DNA of 60,000 nucleotides from Nematostella vectensis (taxonomy: Eukaryota; Cnidaria; Anthozoa; Actiniaria; Edwardsiidae): NCBI RefSeq assembly GCF_932526225.1, contig NC_064048.1, positions 7,855,015-7,915,014 of the forward strand, given 5' to 3'. Shown here piece by piece: positions 36,641 to 42,869 of this stretch (its first letter is position 1; the number at the start of each line of letters is the position of its first letter). Made by a program: the position numbers and the translations under genes. Below the pieces are notes generated by a model. The model was not told the origin of the DNA. It saw only the letters and a program-made list of their open reading frames with translations, and searched no databases.

Positions 36641-37264
36641 ATGGTATTACTCTACATTGAAGGGAACGTTGGTGACTTTACCGTCTATTTAGAACACCCT
36701 ATTGAAAAGCCGCGGTTTATCGCGCTGCGAGGATGTGCGTTTCATAATCGTTGTAACAGTCTCTCAAGCGAGGGAACGGTCTCCGACGGTGAGAACATTA
36801 TCCTCAGGATCCCCGCGGGGCAGTATACGATCGAGACGCTAAAACGTCAAATAGATGGGGGTATGCGTCTTGGTGAAAAGTCAGTCTCTATTAGAGACTC
36901 GTCACTCGAAGTTCATCGGAACGTCGTGTTGAATGAGCCGCTCGCCTGCCTGTTAGGACTCAAGACCAGGGAGCTGGAAGCAAACACTCGCCACGAGATA
37001 AAGATGATAGGTCACGAGGCTATTTTTATCCACTGCGATCTTGTGAACGCGTCCGACTCCCTCCAACAAGGGGCGCCCTCACAAATCCTAGCAAGTGTAG
37101 AACTTGATGAAGGAAAGATATACCTCAATCCAAGCGATCCGGTACGGGTTAGCACCACATCAGTCGGTTACGTGAGTAGTCTCCGTCTTAGTATAAAGGG
37201 CGGTGACGGAAACACAATAGAGCGCGGTCTCTACCCGATACGTCTAATTTTAGAAATCACTTAA
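36641..37264 (+). CDS. Penton-like minor capsid protein (single jelly-roll), probable
   Basis: A 207-residue beta-rich protein without membrane segments. The pattern VEGNVGDFTVYLEHPIEKP-like opening, then IILRIPAGQYTIETLKRQID, then LLGLKTRELEA and a C-terminus ending RLILEIT, matches what I recall of the Polinton minor capsid (penton) protein. In that family the motif IPxGxYTxExLxxxI is common. It would sit at the icosahedral vertices. Its position a few genes after the ATPase is acceptable for Polintons. The start at 36641 is supported by the embedded TTTAAA box. A structural search would settle the assignment. Confidence 0.65.
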   Translation: MVLLYIEGNVGDFTVYLEHPIEKPRFIALRGCAFHNRCNSLSSEGTVSDGENIILRIPAGQYTIETLKRQIDGGMRLGEKSVSIRDSSLEVHRNVVLNEPLACLLGLKTRELEANTRHEIKMIGHEAIFIHCDLVNASDSLQQGAPSQILASVELDEGKIYLNPSDPVRVSTTSVGYVSSLRLSIKGGDGNTIERGLYPIRLILEIT

Positions 37265-37270
37265 AGAATA
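37260..37270 (+). promoter_or_regulatory. CTTAAA promoter of the 37292 gene
   Basis: CACTTAAAGAATAAAC contains the stop codon of the penton-like gene; core 32 nt before ATG 37292. Confidence 0.6.
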
Positions 37271-37291
37271 AACTCTCCCCATAATAAAGCT

Positions 37292-37897
37292 ATGGAAGAG
37301 TACAACTCAATCTACCCGAACGTACCCCGAGGGGTCAGCCCCTCGGGTGATAACTTCAGACTCCAAAAGACCCACGATGTTTTGGGAAGTTTGGAGCAAG
37401 AAGTTAAACATTACGAGAACGTGAGGAAAAAGTATAAACGAGGGCAGAGCGTGTTTTCAAAGTTAAGTGTGGTCTTAGGACTCTTATCCGTCATTCTTGG
37501 GTCTAGTGGTTTGGGGACTTCTCTGTCGGGTTTTGGTATCATCGTCGGAGTCCCGTTAGGCGCTCTGGCTGGTGTTTTCGGTCTCACCTCTGTAGGCTGT
37601 GCGGCGGTTTCTAAACGGCTGTCGCAAAAAGTCTCCAAGCACGACCAAACAGCGGCGATGGCAAAGGCAAAAGTAAATAGCATACGCGACCTAGTCTCTA
37701 AAGCTTTAAAAGACAACAAAATATCAGACGAAGAGTTCTCTTTAATCTTGAACGAGGTGGACAAGTTTGAGGCCCTAAAGCTCCAGATCCGTCAAAAGTC
37801 GGTAAGAGAGGACGAAAAAAACGTAAACATCACCAAGCTGAGGGAAACAGTAAGAGAAGAGATTTTGAAAGACCTGGCGAGTCGACCCGCTCGGTGA
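37292..37897 (+). CDS. Unknown membrane protein with flanking helices, 201 residues
   Basis: Not recognised. A charged helical N-terminal part (25-55) is followed by a glycine- and leucine-rich hydrophobic block that probably crosses the membrane twice (LSVVLGLLSVILGSSG near 57-72 and GIIVGVPLGALAGVFGLTS near 82-100). A long charged helical C-terminus follows. A near-perfect copy of the dispersed palindrome (37325-37347) encodes PRGVSPSG close to the N-terminus. It follows the penton-like gene directly. Confidence 0.75.
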   Translation: MEEYNSIYPNVPRGVSPSGDNFRLQKTHDVLGSLEQEVKHYENVRKKYKRGQSVFSKLSVVLGLLSVILGSSGLGTSLSGFGIIVGVPLGALAGVFGLTSVGCAAVSKRLSQKVSKHDQTAAMAKAKVNSIRDLVSKALKDNKISDEEFSLILNEVDKFEALKLQIRQKSVREDEKNVNITKLRETVREEILKDLASRPAR

Positions 37898-37957
37898 AAT
37901 TTCTGTACGAGAGAACTCCCGTCGGATGGATCTATGAATTGAGATGCGTAAAGGACT

Positions 37958-37970
37958 GATTTAAAAACAT
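37958..37970 (+). promoter_or_regulatory. TTTAAA promoter of the 37988 gene
   Basis: CTGATTTAAAAACATC; the core at 37960 is 28 nt before ATG 37988 and 16 nt before ATG 37976. The spacing used elsewhere favours 37988. Confidence 0.6.
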
Positions 37971-37975
37971 CTTAT

Positions 37976-39502
37976 ATGTCATATAAGATGAAGTTTACAG
38001 AATTTGTGAAAAGGTACCCCTACTACTCACGCTTCAGGTTCTCTGCCGACGAGCACGGTAATGTGCAATTCGTTTTCAATGGGGACGAATACGATCCATT
38101 CGACAAGAATGGGAATCTAGTCAAAACGTTATATCACTTCCCTGGTAATAGCTGGAAACCCGAGAATATCCAGGATTTTCTAGTCGCCGACGACACACAA
38201 GCATACAAGGAAACGATCCAGCAACTGTTTGGGTTCCCAAAACAATACAGACTAGACGCGCGTGCAGAGTACAAGATATTGCCGTGGGACGAAAACCCTA
38301 CGAGAAATAATTACGTCTCTTTTGATGTTTTTATAACACCAAAGGTGAAGACACACTTTGTTTTTAGGGACATATTCACCGACAGCTTGCTAGTATTCAG
38401 AACAGCAAAGGAGGCTAGTAGGTGGCTCGACGCCCCGAACCTCAGTTATTGGAGTCAAGCCTTAAATTTTGCTATGTTTTGCGCGACTGCTGGATGTGGT
38501 GTGACGCGTGACATGATTGACGGCTCTCAAGTGGGGTCATTCTACAGATTTCACATCATTTTCACTATCAGACGAATATTAAACGAGCTACAATGCCCTC
38601 TTCCAAAAGATAGGCTCTTTAGTTGGAATAAAAACTTTTACAGCGAAGCGGCTTACCAAAAACTAAGAACAGAATTCCGAACTGGTGACGATTTCCGGTT
38701 CCTCGGGCCGATAAATCATGGGTTAGGGAACGTTTATAATTATGATTACCACGGCTTGTCATCTTCTAACGACAAGTATAAGCCTTATGACACCATTGAT
38801 CAATTACACGACGAATGGGACGCTGCCAAAAGCGACCACGAACACATGAATCACTTTGAGATCGAGTACCTGAAAGACCTTAGAACTGGGTTTCAGTATG
38901 AGTGGTTCTTTCCGGAAAAATCAATGGGGTTAACCAAAGCTGGGTTGTCTAGGATAAACCAGAGCATCGAAGCCTTTGTTTACTGTATTCTAGGCGCGCA
39001 AGTTCAGACCCGGTCGTCAATCGTCGGTGATAGCGGTTCAGCTCAGGAAACGAAACAGGTCTTCACGAAACTCTTTGAAAGCGCGGTGGTGGAAAACAGT
39101 ATATCGAAAAGTATACAACGGTATCAGTTTGCTTTACAACAGGCGAGACAAAAACTAGACCTGGCTTTCGCCCTCGGCTGTTGGTTAAGTCCATCGTATC
39201 TTGTGATAAATAACAACACTTCGATCGTTGGCTATAATAACAAGTTACAAAAAGCCACCACTGATATGAAACTGGGGCTGAATCCGATAAATAACGAGAT
39301 AAAAACGATCCCAAAACATAATATGGGTCATTCAAAGATTGTGTTACCTCATACCGAGTCAGTCACGGCTCACAAACCGGAACCGGAGGCGAAAACTAAC
39401 CCAAAGCCGGACGTGGTTAAACCCACGAACACACAGCACGAAACTAACCTTGCCACGATCACAGCCTTCACGGCTGGTTTAGCTTGGTATCTATTCCGGT
39501 AA
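37976..39502 (+). CDS. Large Polinton protein with possible phospholipase A2-like core, 508 residues
   Basis: No clear family for the whole protein. Residues 240-300 show an arrangement like the parvovirus-type phospholipase A2 fold: a glycine-containing loop FLGPINHGLGN (242-252), then D275 and a His-Asp pair in IDQLHDEWDAAKSD (274-287), and further acidic/aromatic helix residues. In that family His and Asp of HDxxY catalyse and bind calcium; here the tyrosine position is tryptophan. Several tyrosine/phenylalanine-rich stretches precede it, and a proline/lysine linker (about 450-485) leads to a C-terminal hydrophobic tail, ITAFTAGLAWYLF. ATG 37988 (codon 5) has the better context and promoter spacing. 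A lipid-active particle component is an inference only. Confidence 0.7.
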   Translation: MSYKMKFTEFVKRYPYYSRFRFSADEHGNVQFVFNGDEYDPFDKNGNLVKTLYHFPGNSWKPENIQDFLVADDTQAYKETIQQLFGFPKQYRLDARAEYKILPWDENPTRNNYVSFDVFITPKVKTHFVFRDIFTDSLLVFRTAKEASRWLDAPNLSYWSQALNFAMFCATAGCGVTRDMIDGSQVGSFYRFHIIFTIRRILNELQCPLPKDRLFSWNKNFYSEAAYQKLRTEFRTGDDFRFLGPINHGLGNVYNYDYHGLSSSNDKYKPYDTIDQLHDEWDAAKSDHEHMNHFEIEYLKDLRTGFQYEWFFPEKSMGLTKAGLSRINQSIEAFVYCILGAQVQTRSSIVGDSGSAQETKQVFTKLFESAVVENSISKSIQRYQFALQQARQKLDLAFALGCWLSPSYLVINNNTSIVGYNNKLQKATTDMKLGLNPINNEIKTIPKHNMGHSKIVLPHTESVTAHKPEPEAKTNPKPDVVKPTNTQHETNLATITAFTAGLAWYLFR

Positions 39503-39701
39503 CATGCGGGGTACATGTGGGCGGATGTGACGCACCGCAAGAAGACAATACCTGTTCACGTGTGCATACCAGACCACCCTAGCGACCGCGAACTCTCAAT
39601 GTAAATACAAAACCTATTTTCAGAATCGCTAGTTGCCAGGGTGATTAGGAATGTATGTGTTTTGTAACGTGAGGCGCGTTACAAAACTGAGTGGGTCAAT
39701 G
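39503..39701. other. Meeting point of the two gene sets of the Polinton
   Basis: Rightward genes end at 39502 and leftward genes begin to end at 39702. No gene was identified. A frame running on the minus strand from 39859 to 39629 overlaps the zinc-finger gene and has no recognisable content. Confidence 0.5.
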
Positions 39702-40049
39702 TTAATTTCCGTTACACGTTCTGCAATGATGCTTTTGTCTATCGTGTTCGCATATTTGAGACCCTCCGCATAACTTACAAAAGGGTCTCTGTTTGCCGTG
39801 TTCACACATCCCTTTCCCCTTGCAGTCTTTACAGACATATCTTGCTCGTCTGTGCTCACAAATGCTACCGCCGTTACATTCTCTGCACCGCGTTTTTCTC
39901 CGGTTGTGAGGGCAGATTTGCGATCCGTGACAATCTTTGCAATAATATTTCACTCTGCCATGAAGACACTTATAATCCGTTGTTCGCTTTACGGGGGATA
40001 CTTTCGAGTCTTTCACCGTTTGGTTCTCCATTTCTATCAAACCGGTCAT
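39702..40049 (-). CDS. Cys/His zinc-finger repeat protein, 115 residues
   Basis: Contains about five tandem copies of a pattern C-x-H-x6-C-x2-C-x4-C, for example CPHNRRKTRCRECNGG and CEHGKQRPFCKLCGG, giving many zinc ligands. Such repeats occur in giant-virus and algal-virus proteins of unknown role and probably bind nucleic acid. The N-terminus MTGLIEMENQTVKDSK and the DNA upstream are nearly identical to those of the polymerase gene, so this gene sits behind a duplicated polymerase leader. ATG 40031 (residue 7) is the likelier start by promoter spacing. It is the leftmost of four leftward right-arm genes. Confidence 0.85.
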   Translation of the reverse strand: MTGLIEMENQTVKDSKVSPVKRTTDYKCLHGRVKYYCKDCHGSQICPHNRRKTRCRECNGGSICEHRRARYVCKDCKGKGMCEHGKQRPFCKLCGGSQICEHDRQKHHCRTCNGN

Positions 40050-40066
40050 GTCCTTAAATCACTTTT
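40050..40066 (-). promoter_or_regulatory. TTTAAG promoter of the zinc-finger gene
   Basis: Minus-strand AAAAGTGATTTAAGGACATG; core 27 nt before ATG 40031. Copy of the polymerase promoter and leader. Confidence 0.6.
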
Positions 40067-40110
40067 CATTTTTCTACGCTTCGATACTCACCCTCCTAGC
40101 CGGCCGACGT

Positions 40111-40935
40111 CTACCTGGCGAAACACTCTTCCAACATTTCCTTCTCTTGCTCATCCATACACCAATCCCAAAACCTGTCAGGATGCCAAGCTACTGGCAT
40201 TAGTCCGTCCTCCAGCTTTCTACGGAATCTCACCTTGTGTAGCTTCTCCGGGAGCTCCTCATGCACGAGACCCCACCTCCACGCCGCACGTAGCACCGCG
40301 ACAATTTCGTGTAGACCCAAAAACCGCGCGTAGTTCATATGTACAATGAGATCGGTCGCGCCCCACTCCAAGCACAACCTCACAATCTCGAGGTTGCCAG
40401 ATTCGGTGGCCGGTGTTATAGCATAGTCCGGGTCAAACTCGCTGAAGTTTTCTCTCAGCAACTCTAGAACCTCAACGTGACCGTTGTACGCCGCCTCAGC
40501 GGAGGCCCAACCGACGTCGGCATCGACGCCTAGATCTATCAATAACTTAACAACCCCCACCTGACCTTCCCCCGCCGCAGCACCCATGGCTTCGGTCATG
40601 GCCTCTCCTCCGTCGGCACAATACTCATCCATCACCTTCAAAACCTCCACGTGGCCGCCTTTCGCGGCCATGGACGCTGGATACACGAAGTCACAGGCGC
40701 CCGACTCACAACACATCTTAACGATCTCGGCGTGGCCGTTCATTGCGGCCCTGACCATCGGCTTTTCGAAATCCGTCGCACCCCAACTCTTACACAACCT
40801 CACGGTCTCGACGCACCCCTCCCACGCCGCGCGCTCCATAACGGCGTCAAAGTCTGCGGCTCCCCACCTCGCTAAGGTGGCGGCTTGATCCTCCACGGTG
40901 AGATTTGTAAGACTTCCAGCACTTTGCATATCCAT
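40111..40935 (-). CDS. Ankyrin-repeat protein, 274 residues
   Basis: About six degenerate ankyrin repeats. Typical cores are MNGHAEIVKMCCESGACDF, KGGHVEVLKVMDEYCADGG, GEGQVGVVKLLIDLGVDAD, YNGHVEVLELLRENFSEFD and ESGNLEIVRLCLEWGATDL. The C-terminal 60 residues end in PVAWHPDRFWDWCMDEQEKE, a tryptophan-rich tail I associate with ankyrin proteins of large DNA viruses; that resemblance is from memory. Ankyrin proteins of such viruses usually bind host proteins, so this may be a host-interaction factor. The promoter is AGTGGTTTAAAGAC, 26 nt before the ATG, and the start context is AATAACAAAATGG. Its GC content is much higher than that of the middle genes of the element, which suggests separate acquisition. 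Confidence 0.9.
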   Translation of the reverse strand: MDMQSAGSLTNLTVEDQAATLARWGAADFDAVMERAAWEGCVETVRLCKSWGATDFEKPMVRAAMNGHAEIVKMCCESGACDFVYPASMAAKGGHVEVLKVMDEYCADGGEAMTEAMGAAAGEGQVGVVKLLIDLGVDADVGWASAEAAYNGHVEVLELLRENFSEFDPDYAITPATESGNLEIVRLCLEWGATDLIVHMNYARFLGLHEIVAVLRAAWRWGLVHEELPEKLHKVRFRRKLEDGLMPVAWHPDRFWDWCMDEQEKEMLEECFAR

Positions 40936-40970
40936 TTTGTTATTACATCCACGTCTTTAAACCACTTTTT
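40936..40970 (-). promoter_or_regulatory. TTTAAA promoter of the ankyrin gene
   Basis: Minus-strand AAGTGGTTTAAAGACGTGG, core 26 nt before ATG 40935. Confidence 0.65.
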
Positions 40971-41056
40971 TCGAATTTTTTTAGACGTGTTAATTCACAT
41001 CTACTCCGAACTGACAGTTTTCTGGAAATCCTGATTTCTCTGGAAATCAGGAAACA

Positions 41057-41983
41057 TCATACCACACCAGGCGTACCCAGGACTGTGGCCACTTCTCTCG
41101 CTTTCCTACTGATGGTTAACTCGGAGACGCCCGTTCTTTCGGAGAATTTTTTAAGTGTAATATCGACCCCCTTTAGCCGTACCCAGTAATAGGTTAAAGC
41201 GACCGCAAAGGATTGTGGGCGAGCGCGATTCAACTCAGACGAGCGGTTCTTAGATCTGTAGTAGAGCTGGACCACCTCTCCCTTCTGTGTGGGGGACGCC
41301 GAGAATCTATCCATCACATCGCGAATGTGGTCCACGACGGTGGGAGACGTTCCGTGTAGTAAGTAATCTTTAGGCATGTTAATACTGAAGATTTTTAGAC
41401 CCTTAAGGCAACTCTTCCTGCTCAATCCAAAAGTTTCCATCAAGGTTTTCGGTGTCTGACACTTACCAGACATCTTGTAGGCGTAGTAGATACACGCAAA
41501 GATGATCGCCTTCCGTGGGTCGCCGCGAAAAATCTGGCCTTTCGTCACCTGAGTGTATATCTCGTTAGCTTTGGCTACAATCACCCCACTAAAACCCATG
41601 TTCTCCACATCCTTGTCAATATTTCTATCCTCAGACCTACGTACCTGGACCCGACTTGGATCCGAAGACCGTTTGCCGTCGGAATGTCCGTAAAAACCCC
41701 ATTCCCTTTCGTGCGCGATCACGCGCTGCATCTGCTCCCCGCACTCTAAGCAACTAGTGACCCCGTCTTCTGTGACTAGGTCGTCATGATTGCAAAGGGT
41801 GTTACTACTATCCTCGTCTCCCAAGGAGGCTCTACTAGTCTCGTATTCGGTGAGGGCCCGGTCAAACAGTGTAAATTCCGGCACGAGGGTGGGGACGTTA
41901 ACCTCAGGCACCGGTCCGCCGGGGATATTGTATGGTGGTGGTGACCGATCTTCAGCCGTACGTCCAACTGTTCGTTCCTCCAT
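41057..41983 (-). CDS. TFIIB-like transcription initiation factor, 308 residues
   Basis: Residues 64-81 form a zinc ribbon (C64, H66, C78, C81; CNHDDLV...SCLECG). A B-reader-like block follows: EREWGFYG...SSDPSRVQVRR, close to the EWR...DPSRVG signature of TFIIB. The first cyclin fold is RGDPRKAIIFACIYYAYKMS, then FGLSRKSCLKGLKIFSINMP. The second is RARPQSFAVALTYYWVRLKG, then TGVSELTISRKAREV, the recognition-helix region. The IFACIYYAYK...GLK.....P pattern is especially like TFIIB of nucleocytoplasmic large DNA viruses. Its role would be to recruit RNA polymerase to the element's promoters. The N-terminal tail has GPVPEVNVP (23-31), also found in the polymerase. I know of no Polinton described with a TFIIB. 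Confidence 0.92.
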   Translation of the reverse strand: MEERTVGRTAEDRSPPPYNIPGGPVPEVNVPTLVPEFTLFDRALTEYETSRASLGDEDSSNTLCNHDDLVTEDGVTSCLECGEQMQRVIAHEREWGFYGHSDGKRSSDPSRVQVRRSEDRNIDKDVENMGFSGVIVAKANEIYTQVTKGQIFRGDPRKAIIFACIYYAYKMSGKCQTPKTLMETFGLSRKSCLKGLKIFSINMPKDYLLHGTSPTVVDHIRDVMDRFSASPTQKGEVVQLYYRSKNRSSELNRARPQSFAVALTYYWVRLKGVDITLKKFSERTGVSELTISRKAREVATVLGTPGVV

Positions 41984-42018
41984 TTTATTAAACTGTCCAT
42001 GTCTTTAAACCACTTTTC
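41984..42018 (-). promoter_or_regulatory. TTTAAA promoter of the TFIIB-like gene
   Basis: Minus-strand AAAAGTGGTTTAAAGACATGG; the core at 42009-42004 is 26 nt before ATG 41983. The first ATGG is out of frame with the gene, so in this promoter class that ATGG is part of the motif rather than the start. Confidence 0.7.
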
Positions 42019-42035
42019 AAAGGCCTTCTAGATGT

Positions 42036-42072
42036 GAAGCCGAGAGGCTAGCCCCTCGAGCTCTCTCTAGGT
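42036..42072 (-). repeat. Dispersed palindrome copy 7, upstream of the TFIIB-like gene
   Basis: On the minus strand GAGCTCGAGGGG-CTAGCCTCTCGGC, then TTCACATCTAG. The whole block with the following promoter is an inverted match of 26831-26905 upstream of the polymerase. Confidence 0.85.
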
Positions 42073-42176
42073 GTGATGTGTGTGGTTGCTAAGACTTCCG
42101 AAGGGGTCCGCGTGGGGGGCGGTGCGGTCTAAAGTCTCCACACCACATTCGTGGACTAGTATCTTACCCATCTTTT

Positions 42177-42416
42177 TTAGCCATACTGTGGCATGGAGAC
42201 TAACATTGCTAGAACACCAAGGACAATCGTCGCCGCTCCGGCCACAAACCCAACGAGGTCGAAGCTTTTGTATTCCGAGTCTTCATAGTAATCAGCGTCA
42301 TAACAGCAGTGTTCAGGCTCCGCATCCGCAGTGTTACTCACATTCACCTCCAGCACCGGGCAACCGCCGGCTGTAGCCGCATCGTTTCTAATCTTCACCT
42401 CCGTCTTTAATGTCAT
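42177..42416 (-). CDS. Small single-pass membrane protein, 79 residues
   Basis: Not recognised as a family. The start at 42416 is chosen because it has the GATAAAATG context and a TCTAAAGACG box 28 nt upstream; the frame could open as far as 42548, inside the terminal repeat. The N-terminal tail has CPVLEVNVS (19-27), related to GPxPEVNVP of the polymerase and TFIIB-like proteins. A cysteine/acidic stretch (EPEHCCYDADYYEDSEY) precedes one C-terminal hydrophobic segment, LVGFVAGAATIVLGVLAMLV. It is the outermost gene of the right arm. Confidence 0.7.
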   Translation of the reverse strand: MTLKTEVKIRNDAATAGGCPVLEVNVSNTADAEPEHCCYDADYYEDSEYKSFDLVGFVAGAATIVLGVLAMLVSMPQYG

Positions 42417-42430
42417 TTTATCTAGGGTCT

Positions 42431-42446
42431 CATACGTCTTTAGACC
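42431..42446 (-). promoter_or_regulatory. TCTAAA promoter of the outermost right-arm gene
   Basis: Minus-strand GGTCTAAAGACGTATG, a variant of GGTTTAAAGACATGG, with the core 28 nt before ATG 42416. Confidence 0.55.
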
Positions 42447-42450
42447 AGAA

Positions 42451-42470
42451 TAGCCCCCTCGAGCTCCCCC
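42451..42470 (-). repeat. Dispersed palindrome copy 8 (half), at the inner edge of the right TIR
   Basis: Minus-strand GGGGGAGCTCGAGGGGGCTA. Only one arm is preserved. It marks where the right terminal repeat stops matching the left one. Confidence 0.75.
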
Positions 42471-42864
42471 TAGGTGCGACACGTGACAAAGTGATCGACA
42501 GGTGGGTTTGGCTATCACGTGACAAAGTGATTGACAGGTTTTTGACAAAGTGATTGATAGGTTTTTTACAAAGTGATTGACAGGTGGGCGTGGCTATCAC
42601 GTGATAAAGTGATTGACAGGTTTTTTACAAAGTGATTGACAGGTGGGCTTGGCTATCACGTGACAAAGTGATTGATAGGTGGGTTTGGCTATCACGTGAC
42701 AAAGTGATTGACAGGTTGGCGTGGTCGTGCAAGAGATCTTTGGCAAACTCGCGCATGCGCAGGCCGCGAGGCTTGGCGGAGGTGCGCGGAGACTTTCGCG
42801 CCATTTTGGAATGAAATTTGGGGAGATCAAAAAGTTGCGCCAGCTGCGCCAAAACCCTACTACT
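42458..42864 (-). repeat. Right terminal inverted repeat
   Basis: Inverted copy of 26381-26848 with nearly identical outer 145 bp and fewer internal tandem units (about 8 between 42477 and 42718). The end reads CCCTACTACT and is followed by CCATT. Confidence 0.93.
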
Positions 42865-42869
42865 CCATT
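42865..42869. repeat. Right target-site duplication of the Polinton
   Basis: CCATT, matching 26376-26380; TCCATT if the base at 42864 is counted as target. Confidence 0.8.

Larger units (their letters stand above)
26381..42864. mobile_element. Polinton/Maverick element (endogenous adintovirus-like), 16.5 kb
   Basis: Both ends begin AGTAGTAGGGTTTTGGCGCA in inverted orientation and are flanked by CCATT, as in Polintons, whose ends are typically 5'-AG with short target duplications. Inside are the hallmark genes: protein-primed PolB, retroviral-type integrase, double jelly-roll capsid protein, packaging ATPase and a penton-like protein. Accessory genes are added on the right arm: zinc-finger repeat, ankyrin, TFIIB-like and a small membrane protein. 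All frames except the polymerase are open, so the insertion is fairly young. No adenovirus-type protease was recognised. Apart from the integrase, genes from 26.9 to 39.5 kb read rightward; the four right-arm genes read leftward. Its GC content is visibly higher than the flanks. Confidence 0.97.

Noticed and set aside
39629-39859. Minus-strand frame overlapping the zinc-finger gene 3' end
   Set aside because: Reads the same DNA in another frame without any domain; no TTTAAA box in front of its start.
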